Source of the DNA: Prolixibacteraceae bacterium
Lineage (GTDB): Bacteria; Bacteroidota; Bacteroidia; Bacteroidales; Prolixibacteraceae
DNA: 40,328 nucleotides
Direction of reading: 5' to 3'
Assembly (NCBI GenBank): GCA_028282195.1
Contig: JANQII010000132.1
Span: 1 to 40,328, forward strand
Below the pieces are notes generated by a model that worked only from the letters and a program-made list of their open reading frames with translations, had not been told where the DNA came from and did no database searches. The position numbers and the translations under genes are program-made. Below, piece by piece: positions 25,842 through 35,020 of this stretch (positions are counted from its first letter, which is position 1; every line of letters begins with the position of its first letter).

Positions 25842-27869
25842 ATGAAGCAACTGTGCTGGATGATCCTATGCTTAATCTGTCTTTGTTCTTGTTCACTTAA
25901 GAAATTACCGGAGCAAAGTATTACGAATGGTAGCGCAACCGTTTTTACGGAGAATGATCAACTTATAATTTCAACGGGTAAGGTTGAACGAACCTATCAA
26001 CTTACTCCGTATGGATTAGTTACGAAATCATTTCGAAATATTAGTTCTGATACCGAATGGATAAAAGCAAATCCAAAGTTACTTTGTGATTGGTCAATTG
26101 ATGGATATTCGCAAGCTAATTTGGTTTCCCTGAATTCTTTTATTTCTGATGATGAAAAATTTACGGATTCACATATCTGCGTTGAAGCTGAGTTTGAGTA
26201 CCCGAAAAACCATCTGATGTTAAAATACATTGTTTGGGCTTACCCGGGGGCGGAAGGTTTAAGGACACAAATCCAGCTAAAAGCATTGTCCGGGTTTGAT
26301 CCCAAAAGGGAACATTTCATAGAAGATATTACCGAAACCTTGAATTTTAAAATTGGATTTCCTGAAAAAACAGCGTTTGGCTATATGCAGGGGATAAAAA
26401 CCAATATGGATAAAGATATCCTCACTGAAGAAAAATTATCACCTGGTACAAAAGTTGTAGATTGGGCCAGTGGGCTGGTAATGCCTTCGGGCAACCAGGG
26501 GCTTATCCTGGTCAAGGAATCCAATAAATCAACCAGTTTGCCGGAAAAATGGGACGTTGCTACAGGTTCATTCCTGCTAAATGGGCAAACAGTGCAGGTA
26601 ACAGGTGCGGGTATGTACCCTGAAAACCTGAAGGAAGATGAATACCTTTCATGCTGGGCAAATTGGGTAATCCTATATGAAGGTGATGCTGACGATGCCC
26701 TTCTTTCATTGAAAAAGTTTGACAGGAGGAGGTACCCGGTCCATCCCGACAGGGATATTTTTATGATGGCAAATACCTGGGGGACAGAGGATATGCGCCC
26801 GGGATGCCTTTACGCTGCCCGTGAAGAAAATGTGTTGAAAGAACTGGAAAGTGTCGCTGATTTGGGTATAGATATTCTTCAGATTGATGATGGCTGGCAA
26901 ACTGCTGAATGGCTGCCCGCAAAACACTCAAGGGATCATGAACACAAAGATGTTATTGGGGATTATGATGTGTATCCTGATGGGTGGGGCAAGGTAAAGG
27001 CAAAAGCGAAAGAACTAAATGTAAAATTAGGCTTATGGGCTGCCTGGACTGCCCCTCTTGATAAGCTAAAATGGAATTATGACAAAGGGGGCTTTAGCGC
27101 GTTTAAACTGGATTTTGCCAACCTGAATACCATAGAAAGAAGAGATGGGTTGATGAGCAAAGCCCGTGAACTAATTAAATACTCCGGTTATAATACTTGC
27201 GTGAACTGGGATGTTACAGAGATCCCGCCAAGGGCAGGATATTTTTATGGGCGCGAATACGGAAACATTTACCTCGAAAACAGGAAGGTTACTACTGCAC
27301 GTCCTCCGGTTCAGTATGTCCCTTATAAAGTACTCAGGGATGCCTGGCTACTTTCAAAGTATGTAAACCTCAATAAATTTCAGCTTACTGTCCAAAACAT
27401 TGATATGACCAAAGACCCGACAAAAACGGATGCTCAACTGCATAATCATCCATATGTTGTCGCAATCGCTTTGATGTCAAGCCCTATTTTTTTTCAGGAA
27501 ACCCATTATTATTCAGATAAAGCAAGGAAGCAGATAAAACCACTTTTGTCAGTTTATAAAAAGCACAGGGAAGAAATGTATGCCGGCTATGTGTTCCCGA
27601 TTGGAAATGTACCTGACAATAAAAGCTGGACCGGTTTTCAAAACCATAATCCAGAGACTGACTCAGGCTATTTGACCATTTTCAGGGAATTGAACAATGG
27701 TGAACCAACCAAAGAGTTCTCGCTAAAATTTCTGGGGAATAAAATGATCAGGCTGACTGACCTGACTACGAACCTGGATGAGGTTTTAATCCTGAAAAAT
27801 GGAGTAGCAGGTTTTACGATTACAAGCCCGGCAGGTTTTAAATATTACAAATATGAAGTATTAGATTGA
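25842..27869 (+). CDS. GH36-like (clan GH-D) lipoprotein glycosidase
   Basis: Probable alpha-galactosidase-type retaining hydrolase. A type II signal peptide (MKQLCWMILCLICLCSC) is followed by a beta-sandwich N-terminal domain (about 25-300) and a TIM barrel (about 305-590). The strand-1 motif IDDGWQT (348-354) and the nucleophile-type motif FKLDFAN (Asp424) are typical of GH36/GH27. The acid/base is less clear: the expected Asp is not in the usual SDxTD context. The segment YGNIYLENRK, about 55 residues after Asp424, offers Glu479, and NWDVTE offers other candidates. The family is a distant one and the sugar specificity is uncertain. It lies 32 nt after the preceding sulfatase and is followed by another sulfatase with almost no gap. 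Confidence 0.75.
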   Translation: MKQLCWMILCLICLCSCSLKKLPEQSITNGSATVFTENDQLIISTGKVERTYQLTPYGLVTKSFRNISSDTEWIKANPKLLCDWSIDGYSQANLVSLNSFISDDEKFTDSHICVEAEFEYPKNHLMLKYIVWAYPGAEGLRTQIQLKALSGFDPKREHFIEDITETLNFKIGFPEKTAFGYMQGIKTNMDKDILTEEKLSPGTKVVDWASGLVMPSGNQGLILVKESNKSTSLPEKWDVATGSFLLNGQTVQVTGAGMYPENLKEDEYLSCWANWVILYEGDADDALLSLKKFDRRRYPVHPDRDIFMMANTWGTEDMRPGCLYAAREENVLKELESVADLGIDILQIDDGWQTAEWLPAKHSRDHEHKDVIGDYDVYPDGWGKVKAKAKELNVKLGLWAAWTAPLDKLKWNYDKGGFSAFKLDFANLNTIERRDGLMSKARELIKYSGYNTCVNWDVTEIPPRAGYFYGREYGNIYLENRKVTTARPPVQYVPYKVLRDAWLLSKYVNLNKFQLTVQNIDMTKDPTKTDAQLHNHPYVVAIALMSSPIFFQETHYYSDKARKQIKPLLSVYKKHREEMYAGYVFPIGNVPDNKSWTGFQNHNPETDSGYLTIFRELNNGEPTKEFSLKFLGNKMIRLTDLTTNLDEVLILKNGVAGFTITSPAGFKYYKYEVLD

Positions 27870-27876
27870 TTTGATT

Positions 27877-29331
27877 ATGAAAGGACTACTTGTTGTTTCG
27901 TTTTTAGTTTTGTTCATGGGTTTAAACGCTCAGAAAAATCAGAAACCAAATATTGTTTTCTTTTTAATTGATGACCTGGGCTGGAGTGATTTGGGCTGCT
28001 ATGGTAGTAAGTTTTATGAAACACCGAATATTGATAAGCTGGCCAATGAAGGAATACGTTTTACTTCCGCCTATATGATGCCAACCTGTTCTCCGTCCAG
28101 GGCCTCATTAATGACAGGGGAATATCCTCCGCGGACTGGTATTTATACTGTTGATGCCTATGCCGGGACGCCTTTAAAAATGCAAAAAGTAAAAGGGATC
28201 AGGTCAAAAAAATTCCTCTCCCAAAATGATGTTACAATAGCCGAGGTCTTGAAAAATGAAGGATATGTAAATGGCCACTTTGGAAAATGGCATTTGGGCA
28301 ATACACCTGAAACCTACCCCCTCGCACAGGGTTTTGATGTAAACGTTGCAGGTTGTGAAACAGGGGCACCCCGGAGTTTTTTTAGTCCATACCTGAATGT
28401 GAAAAATATTGAAACACAAAATGATGGCAAATACCTTCCTGAGGTGTTAACAGACGGAGCCTGCCGGTTTATTGAGGAGAATAAAAACAGTCCGTTTTTT
28501 CTTTATTTCCCGTTTTACCTGGTGCATGTCCCCCTCCATGCAAAAAAAGAATGGGCAGCTAAGTATGCAGCTAAAGAACCTGATGGCGGACAAAGTATTC
28601 CTGCCTATGGGGCAATGGTCAGTTACATGGATTTTTGTGTAGGTCGCGTACTAAAAAAGATTGAAGAACTGGGTTTGGATGAAAATACAATTGTGATCTT
28701 TACCTCTGATAATGGTGGACAAATCGTGGCAACTTCCAATTCCCCGTTAAAAGGCCAAAAAGGGAACCTGCATGAAGGGGGCATACGTGTCCCGTTAATC
28801 GTAAAGTGGCCTGGGAAAGTCAAAAAAGCTACTCGAAATGATACCCCCGTAACTGTTGTTGATTTCTATCCAACATTAGCCGGAATGAGTGATGCAAATC
28901 TTCCCAAAGACAAACAAATTGACGGTGAAAGTATTGTGCCCCTGCTAACGGGAAAAGGAAGGCTAAAACGTGATGCCATCTTTTGGCATTTGACATCTTA
29001 TAACGGAAACGGGCGCAGTAATTCATTGCTGTGGCAACCTCCCGGCGGAGCTATTCGAAAAGGTGACTGGAAGCTAATTGAAAACTTTGAAGATGGCTCT
29101 TTGCAGTTGTATAATTTAAAAGGGGATATTGGGGAAAAAGAAAATTTAGCGGACAAATATCCTGAAAAGACAAACGAGCTTTTAAACAGGCTTAAAGCCT
29201 GGCAGGAAAAAACCAAAGCCCCTATCCCCGGTGAGATCAATCCGCTGTTTGAAGAAAGTTCAATAGAGTGGGTTAACCAACAAAATATTAGAAACATAAG
29301 TGAAGTTGAGAGACTTACTCTAATTAAATAA
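27877..29331 (+). CDS. S1-family sulfatase, S1_16-like, CSPSR
   Basis: Secreted sulfatase. The start is taken at the ATG at 27877, 7 nt after the upstream stop; a TTG at 27871 is in frame. Signal peptide about 1-20 (MKGLLVVSFLVLFMGLNAQ). The formylglycine motif CSPSR has its catalytic Cys at 71. The DDLGW metal segment, GHFGKWHLGN and SDNGGQ are all intact. It carries the GFDVNVAGCETGAPRSFFS segment (Cys160) shared with its neighbours, so it is a likely tandem paralogue of the enzymes at 24379 and 29347. It lies in a tight run of genes, probably one operon. Confidence 0.93.
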   Translation: MKGLLVVSFLVLFMGLNAQKNQKPNIVFFLIDDLGWSDLGCYGSKFYETPNIDKLANEGIRFTSAYMMPTCSPSRASLMTGEYPPRTGIYTVDAYAGTPLKMQKVKGIRSKKFLSQNDVTIAEVLKNEGYVNGHFGKWHLGNTPETYPLAQGFDVNVAGCETGAPRSFFSPYLNVKNIETQNDGKYLPEVLTDGACRFIEENKNSPFFLYFPFYLVHVPLHAKKEWAAKYAAKEPDGGQSIPAYGAMVSYMDFCVGRVLKKIEELGLDENTIVIFTSDNGGQIVATSNSPLKGQKGNLHEGGIRVPLIVKWPGKVKKATRNDTPVTVVDFYPTLAGMSDANLPKDKQIDGESIVPLLTGKGRLKRDAIFWHLTSYNGNGRSNSLLWQPPGGAIRKGDWKLIENFEDGSLQLYNLKGDIGEKENLADKYPEKTNELLNRLKAWQEKTKAPIPGEINPLFEESSIEWVNQQNIRNISEVERLTLIK

Positions 29332-29346
29332 CGATTTGAAAGAGCT

Positions 29347-30750
29347 ATGAACTCAAGATACTTTAAAGTAAATATCTTATTACTTTTTGTGATTATCCCT
29401 TTTCTTCTTTCTGCTGAAATAAGAAACGAAAAACCCAATATCATTTTCATTTTGGTTGATGACTTGGGATATTCCGATGTGGGGTACATGAATCAAAAGC
29501 CCAAAGTCCAAACGCCCAATATTGATAAACTGGCAAAAAGCGGGATGGTTTTTACCAATGCATATGCCGCGTCTCCTGTATGTTCGCCCACGAGGGCCAG
29601 TATCATGACAGGAAAATACCCTGCAACTTTAAGGCTCACCTGTCATATCCCTGGTATTGGCATGCAACCGTACCTTGACAAAATGAACAGGGACAAGAAG
29701 CTAATGGAAGCGGAGTTTATTGATCATCTCCCTCATGAAGAATTAACTTTTGCCGAAGTTTTAAAAGCAAACGGATACAAAACAGCTTTTATTGGAAAGT
29801 GGCATTTGGCAGGCGAAGGTTCCCAAAAAACAAATGATGGTGTCGTTAATGCGATGTTTCATCCCGATCAGCATGGGTTTGATATTAATATGGGTGGTTG
29901 TGCATATGGACAGCCCGCCAGTTATTTCTCGCCATATAAAAATGCTACCATTAAGGATGGAGATGAAAATGAATATTTAACAGATAGATTGGGGGATGAG
30001 GCTTGTAATTTTATTGAAAAAAACAGAAATAAGCCTTTTTTACTTTGTTTGTGGACATACACAGTGCATACGCCATTAAGAGCTCCTAAAGATGTTATCG
30101 ATAGATACAATGGAAATAAGTATCTGGCTATGATACACAAGTCGGATGAAAATGTAGGAAAGGTGCTGGAAAAAGTTAAGGAACTGGAGTTAAATAAGAA
30201 CACCTTAATTATTTTATATTCTGATAATGGAGGATTGTTTGAAAATCCTCCCTTGAATAACCGCAAAGGCTCTTTGTATGAAGGAGGAATTCGTGTCCCT
30301 TTGATTATGAGCTATCCGGGAAAAATACAAGCAGGATCGAAGTGTGATATTCCCGTTACCAGCCCTGATTTTTCCCCGACGATCTTAGAAACTGCAGGGC
30401 TTTCATCGGAAGGATATAAAAACCTGGAAGGGCAGAATCTTTGGCCTTTACTTTCTCAAAAAGAAGGCTTTAAGGAACGTGCAATTTATTGGCATTTCCC
30501 TCACCGCAGGAATACAGATAAAGCCATGGGGGCAGCACTGCGGGAAGGAAAATGGAAATTGATCTGGGAGTACGAATCAGATAAACTAAGCTTATTCAAC
30601 CTGAAAGAAGATATTGGTGAAACAAAAAATTTGGCCAGTTTAAACCTGGAAGAATTAAAAGACTTACATAAAAAACTAAAAGTATGGCTGGTAAAAACCA
30701 ATGCAGCCATGCCCCAGGCAAATCCGAATTATAAAGAATCTATAAATTAA
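29347..30750 (+). CDS. S1-family sulfatase, S1_16-like, CSPTR
   Basis: Secreted sulfatase, signal peptide about 1-22. The formylglycine motif CSPTR has its catalytic Cys at 79, followed by ASIMTGKYPAT. Metal segment VDDLGYSDVGY and the IGKWHLAGEG block are present, as is SDNGGL. It carries the shared GFDINMGGCAYGQPASYFSP segment (Cys185). Between the CSPTR motif and this segment it holds about 20 extra residues compared with its two paralogues (spacing 106 versus 85 and 89), around MQPYLDKMNRDKKLMEAEF, which probably lies at the substrate pocket. It starts 15 nt after the preceding sulfatase. Confidence 0.93.
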   Translation: MNSRYFKVNILLLFVIIPFLLSAEIRNEKPNIIFILVDDLGYSDVGYMNQKPKVQTPNIDKLAKSGMVFTNAYAASPVCSPTRASIMTGKYPATLRLTCHIPGIGMQPYLDKMNRDKKLMEAEFIDHLPHEELTFAEVLKANGYKTAFIGKWHLAGEGSQKTNDGVVNAMFHPDQHGFDINMGGCAYGQPASYFSPYKNATIKDGDENEYLTDRLGDEACNFIEKNRNKPFLLCLWTYTVHTPLRAPKDVIDRYNGNKYLAMIHKSDENVGKVLEKVKELELNKNTLIILYSDNGGLFENPPLNNRKGSLYEGGIRVPLIMSYPGKIQAGSKCDIPVTSPDFSPTILETAGLSSEGYKNLEGQNLWPLLSQKEGFKERAIYWHFPHRRNTDKAMGAALREGKWKLIWEYESDKLSLFNLKEDIGETKNLASLNLEELKDLHKKLKVWLVKTNAAMPQANPNYKESIN

Positions 30751-30761
30751 CCTGATACATC

Positions 30762-32363
30762 ATGAAACAATCCATCGTATTTATTTTGCTTTTGATTATT
30801 GCTTATGCCTGTAAAACAGAACCTCAGGCTGTTGTTAACCTGGTTCCGGCAGAACCTGCCAAATCGGCCAATTACTGGTGTACCTGGTATGCCCAAAACT
30901 ATTGGGTACAACGTGGAGGGGAAATAAGCGATTTAAATAAAATCACCAATCCTGCTGCCCGCGAGGAACTAAGTTATAACCACCTTTACAACGAAAAAGA
31001 AGGGTGGATAACCAATTATTTGCCGAAAGGACGGAGCGATTGGTATTTTCTGATCGATCATGGCTGGCAGACCAGGGATGCTTCAGAGCGAACCATTCCG
31101 GGTGCTAAAGCTTTCTTTTCTTTGCAAATTGACCCCCGTGATTTTCCTGAATATGGAGATGCAGAGCCTGAAGAAGCGCTGCGTCTTTTTAATGAAGAAG
31201 TAATCAGTCATGGTTGGCGGGGGCTTGGTATCTGGACCCGTGGAACAATCGATTCTGTTGCAGCACACACCATGGTGGAATGGTCGAAATATGCCGGAAT
31301 TGAATATTGGAAAATTGATGGGGGAGGTATTGAAAACTTCTGGAGTTTTCAAATTAAAGAGAAGATTTTCCCGGAATTAAAATTGGAGTATGTAACACCT
31401 GCCGGTAACCTGAACCCGGATTGGGATGTGGCCGGAAAAGCTGAATATCCTTCAGTTTATGATTTTGGAGGCCGAAAGCAAACAGATATGTTGAGGGTGC
31501 TTCAAAATTCGGATGCATTCCGTACGTATGATGCTTCGCCAATTTTGATGACAGTAACTACATTACGACGTACCCATGATATTTTGAAGCAAACGCAAAA
31601 CCAACCCAAATACCGTTCCATATTGAATATTCAGGATGATTGCAATGTTGCGGCAGGTTTAGGTTGCCTGGTGGCAAGCAAGCGCCATCCAAACTACATG
31701 GAGCGCACTTTGGAAGGGAAAGATCTTCATCATCAGCTTTCCGGGAAAAGACATATGCAGGGACGTATAAATGAAGTTGAACGCTTTGGAAGATGGTCAC
31801 GGATTGCACCGGCATTTCCTGCAGGAGAGGGATCTTATTTGGCTTCAGATACTGAACTTGTGGACTATTTCGAATTCACAAAACACGATACATGGAATAA
31901 AGCCACTTATGGCAAAAATGTTTACCAGAGTGCTCCTTCCATTATGGCCCGTAACATGCCCCTTCCCCAGGTTGAAATTGACGGTGATGCACCTTATGTG
32001 ATGGCATCAACTTATCCCAATGGCCCTGTTTGTGTTGCTACTGAAGGCCGTGTTAAACCGGAAGATCAATGGTACCACCCAAGGGCAAAAGTTACAATTC
32101 AGGTAAAAGATGCAACACAGCCAATTGGTGTTTTTGGTCATTACGAAAAACTGGTTATTGAGTTCAGAGAACCAATTGACGCAGTTAAAAATATATGGGC
32201 ACAGGATTTATTGGCAGAACAGGCTTCAGACATTAAGAACAAAGTAAAAATAGACGGAAGTAAACTTTTTATTCCCGGTGAAGTAATTGATCAGATTGGA
32301 ACATCAGCAGGGGATAAAGACGATATTTCTGTTCCGGGTATGGTCATGAAGTTGGAATTTTAA
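30762..32363 (+). CDS. Unclassified lipoprotein, possible divergent clan GH-D hydrolase
   Basis: I do not recognise this family. It has a probable type II signal peptide (lipobox-like AYAC), a short N-terminal part with NYWCTWYAQNYW, and then features like a TIM barrel of clan GH-D: WYFLIDHGWQT (94-104), resembling the GH36 strand-1 motif DDGWQ, and YWKIDGGG (Asp186), resembling the K-x-D nucleophile motif. A C-terminal beta region (about 420-533, including VTIQVKDATQ) may be a sandwich domain. Total length is 533. It lies between two sulfatases in the same tight cluster, so glycan processing is likely. What argues for a hydrolase is the two motifs in the right order and its neighbours. What argues against is the His in place of the second Asp at strand 1 and no obvious acid/base residue. 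Confidence 0.55.
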   Translation: MKQSIVFILLLIIAYACKTEPQAVVNLVPAEPAKSANYWCTWYAQNYWVQRGGEISDLNKITNPAAREELSYNHLYNEKEGWITNYLPKGRSDWYFLIDHGWQTRDASERTIPGAKAFFSLQIDPRDFPEYGDAEPEEALRLFNEEVISHGWRGLGIWTRGTIDSVAAHTMVEWSKYAGIEYWKIDGGGIENFWSFQIKEKIFPELKLEYVTPAGNLNPDWDVAGKAEYPSVYDFGGRKQTDMLRVLQNSDAFRTYDASPILMTVTTLRRTHDILKQTQNQPKYRSILNIQDDCNVAAGLGCLVASKRHPNYMERTLEGKDLHHQLSGKRHMQGRINEVERFGRWSRIAPAFPAGEGSYLASDTELVDYFEFTKHDTWNKATYGKNVYQSAPSIMARNMPLPQVEIDGDAPYVMASTYPNGPVCVATEGRVKPEDQWYHPRAKVTIQVKDATQPIGVFGHYEKLVIEFREPIDAVKNIWAQDLLAEQASDIKNKVKIDGSKLFIPGEVIDQIGTSAGDKDDISVPGMVMKLEF

Positions 32364-32376
32364 AATAGGAGAGCAT

Positions 32377-33762
32377 ATGATAAAAAAAATCTCACTGATT
32401 AACTTTTTACTACTGGTCTTTTTATTGACAGCAAGCAGTCAAAATATGGAGAGGCCAAATATCATTTTTATCCTGGCTGATGATTTAGGCTATGGGGATA
32501 TAGGTTCTTTTGGACAAAAAAAGATAAAAACCCCGGCACTTGACAATATGGCTGAAGAAGGTTTGGTGTTCACTCAACATTATGCCGGAGGGCCGGTTTG
32601 TGGTCCATCGCGTGCATGCTTAATGACAGGCCTGCATCAGGGGCATGGCTATATTAAAGGAAACCCGGGGGAAATGGATGAACGGGAAACACTAAGAAAA
32701 GAAGACGTAACCATTGCTGAACTACTTCAACATTCCGGATATAAAACAGCCTGCATTGGAAAATGGGGACTCGGTAAGCTGGGTAGTACAGGATATCCGC
32801 TTGATAAGGGATTTGATTATTTTGTGGGATACGATACGCATGTAGCGGCTCACAATTATTATCCAAAAAGGCTTTGCGAAAATGATGGTTTCCTTGAGTT
32901 ACAACAAGGAACATATAGTCATGATGTATTTACACGAGAAGCTCTGGATTTTCTTGAAAAGGATCATCAGGAACCATTCTTTTTGTACCTGGCCTATACG
33001 ATACCCCATGGCCCATACAATCCGCCTGATATACTACCTTATGAAAATGAAGATTGGCCGGATAAAGCAAAAAAATATGCCGCTATGGTTACACGGATGG
33101 ACCGTGACATTGGCAGCATACTACAACTTCTTGTTGATAAAGGAATGGATGGGAATACCCTTGTAATTTTTACAAGTGATAACGGACCGCAATCAGTTTA
33201 TCAGGGTGGGGAAAATGAACTTACTGGTTTTTTTGACAGCAATGGTTGTTTACGTGGGATAAAACGGGATGTGCTTGAAGGAGGGATTAGGGTCCCGTAT
33301 ATAGCATGGTGGCCTGGCCGGATAAAAGCAGGAATATGTGAAGAAGCAACAGCTTTTCAGGATTTTATGCCTACGGCTTGTGAATTGGCAGGTATAAAAC
33401 CACCTGCTAATATTAATGGCCTTTCCATGATCCCTTTGTTTTTTGGGCAGGATGAAAATTTTCCCGGGCATGAAATGATGTATTGGGAATTTATTCGCAT
33501 GGGGGGCAAAACCCAGGGAAGCCGTCAGGGGGCACTGGATGTAAAGAACAATATAAAAGCAGTAAGGTATGGGACTAAAAGTGATATTGAACTTTATTTT
33601 CTGAATGATGATATTTCTGAAGAAAACAACTTGTCCGAAAACTACCAGGGAATTTCATTAAAAATGAAAACTTATATGGATACTGTTAGAACTGAGAGCA
33701 AACTTTGGCCTATACCGGAAAAGGGATGGGTTGTACCTCAAATACCAACTATAGGTCATTAA
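32377..33762 (+). CDS. S1-family sulfatase, arylsulfatase A-like, CGPSR
   Basis: Secreted sulfatase, signal peptide about 1-21. The formylglycine motif CGPSR has its catalytic Cys at 75, followed by ACLMTGLHQGHGYIKGN. The usual GKWHLG block reads GKWGLGKLG (His to Gly), a variant found in the CGPSR branch of S1 enzymes together with the GFDYFVGYDTHVAAHNYYP segment seen here. The SDNGP segment carries the C-terminal metal residues. It differs from the S1_16-like trio and so probably acts on a different position or sugar; I cannot assign the subfamily. A good Shine-Dalgarno, AGGAGAG, lies just before the ATG, uncommon in this region. It ends the plus-strand cluster, 16 bp from the convergent gene at 33779. 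Confidence 0.92.
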   Translation: MIKKISLINFLLLVFLLTASSQNMERPNIIFILADDLGYGDIGSFGQKKIKTPALDNMAEEGLVFTQHYAGGPVCGPSRACLMTGLHQGHGYIKGNPGEMDERETLRKEDVTIAELLQHSGYKTACIGKWGLGKLGSTGYPLDKGFDYFVGYDTHVAAHNYYPKRLCENDGFLELQQGTYSHDVFTREALDFLEKDHQEPFFLYLAYTIPHGPYNPPDILPYENEDWPDKAKKYAAMVTRMDRDIGSILQLLVDKGMDGNTLVIFTSDNGPQSVYQGGENELTGFFDSNGCLRGIKRDVLEGGIRVPYIAWWPGRIKAGICEEATAFQDFMPTACELAGIKPPANINGLSMIPLFFGQDENFPGHEMMYWEFIRMGGKTQGSRQGALDVKNNIKAVRYGTKSDIELYFLNDDISEENNLSENYQGISLKMKTYMDTVRTESKLWPIPEKGWVVPQIPTIGH

Positions 33763-33778
33763 AAAATTAAGGTAAACT

Positions 33779-35020
33779 TTATTCAAAGTCTTCGATAAAT
33801 ACCGAATTGTCTTGCAAGTCTTTTAGGTAGATGTAATCAAGTGATCCGCTACCATGAAACATGACGGTGGTTCCAAGAATTTCACCTATTGATTGGCTGT
33901 ATACATTGTCGAATACAACAGAGTCTGCAATAGAAACGCTTACATTTTTATTGTTATTCCTGATCTCAATTTCAGACCATTGCTGGAGGTTTACGGTAAA
34001 GCAACTCAAGTCCGTTACTGAACCTGACGTTTTTCTTTCACCCAGGACATATTCGCTATAGTTGCTGCACCCTTCCCCTACAAACTTGATTAATATTTTT
34101 CCTTTCGTTCCCTGAACTGAAAAATATGCGGAGAAGCAACGGATAGCTGACCAGAAAGAATCATTTTTAAATCGCGATTGAAGAACAAAAGAATCACCCG
34201 GTTTATTTGTTTTTTGGTAATTGTCGATTCTTACAACTATAATCTTAGTCGAATCTATTCCAAGTGAAACAATATTTTTTCTTGAGCCATGAAAAATTCC
34301 ATCTTTCGTATTATCCTGAAGTGGGATTGGGTAATAACGATCAATTAATTCATTTTCAAAATAATGGCATAAGGCTTGCCATCCCCTGGTTGGAATAAAT
34401 ACTTTAACGGGTTCAGTTAATACCTCTTTTCTTGTTTGTAAGTCAGCAGAAAAATAACCGGGATACCCATAAAAATGAGAAACCGTTTTATCAAATCCTG
34501 CACTATTTATTAAATCTGAACCATCTCCAAAATTTAAGAAAACACTATCCTTACTTTCAGGAACATCGTAAATAAAATATGCAGAAGCAGGGCCACTACC
34601 TTCAACTTTTATCAGTTCAAGTTTGCTATTCTTTAGTACATTGGTTTTACTATCGTTGTTGAAAAACCACATCAAAATAACAATAGATAAAACCGTGAAG
34701 ATCGTTAGCCAAAGCCACCTGTTTTTCAAAATCCCGGGTGATCCTGGAGTATATCCGGAATATATAATAAGTGCTTTTAATGTACTTTCCTGTGGGGTAT
34801 AAGCATCACTTATTTTTACTTTTCCAAAAATTCGTTTAAGGGTTGCAGGACTTATTAAAATTTTAGCTTTCTGGTTGATCTCAAAACTTAAATCTTCAAA
34901 ATCCTTATTGCGCCATTTCCCGGATGAACCTCTTCCAAACCTGATTTCAGTTTGTTTGATAATTTTTTTGATATTTCCTTCTTGTATTTGCAAAATTCTC
35001 AAAAAATAGTGTCGATGCAA
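33779..35020 (-). CDS. Membrane HTH-TM-PKD-LamG protein, possible one-component regulator
   Basis: Predicted single-span inner-membrane protein with a cytoplasmic DNA-binding-like head. Residues about 17-90 match a Bacteroidota N-terminal module with helix-turn-helix character (DFEDLSFEINQK, ISPATLKRIFGKVK, then STLKALIIYSGY). One TM helix spans about 102-120. The periplasmic part has a PKD-like domain (about 145-205: FLNFGDGSD ... HFYGYPGYF) and a LamG-like beta-sandwich (about 215-410). The topology resembles ToxR-like one-component regulators that sense outside and bind DNA inside. It sits convergent to the sulfatase operon and divergent from the FAD oxidoreductase operon, so that operon is a natural target. 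Start: no ATG is in frame near the N-terminus. TTG at 35020 is used here; an ATC at 34970-34972 after AGAAGGA better fits the family's usual N-terminus. Function is inferred. Confidence 0.7.
   Translation of the reverse strand: MHRHYFLRILQIQEGNIKKIIKQTEIRFGRGSSGKWRNKDFEDLSFEINQKAKILISPATLKRIFGKVKISDAYTPQESTLKALIIYSGYTPGSPGILKNRWLWLTIFTVLSIVILMWFFNNDSKTNVLKNSKLELIKVEGSGPASAYFIYDVPESKDSVFLNFGDGSDLINSAGFDKTVSHFYGYPGYFSADLQTRKEVLTEPVKVFIPTRGWQALCHYFENELIDRYYPIPLQDNTKDGIFHGSRKNIVSLGIDSTKIIVVRIDNYQKTNKPGDSFVLQSRFKNDSFWSAIRCFSAYFSVQGTKGKILIKFVGEGCSNYSEYVLGERKTSGSVTDLSCFTVNLQQWSEIEIRNNNKNVSVSIADSVVFDNVYSQSIGEILGTTVMFHGSGSLDYIYLKDLQDNSVFIEDFE

Noticed and set aside
28998-29489. 163-residue open frame on the minus strand
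   Set aside because: It is antisense to two sulfatase genes and has the composition of a shadow frame.
306-33762. Assignment of the locus to ulvan
   Set aside because: A rhamnosidase and sulfatases fit, but no ulvan lyase or unsaturated glucuronyl hydrolase is present, and a GH36-like enzyme points equally to galactose-containing glycans.
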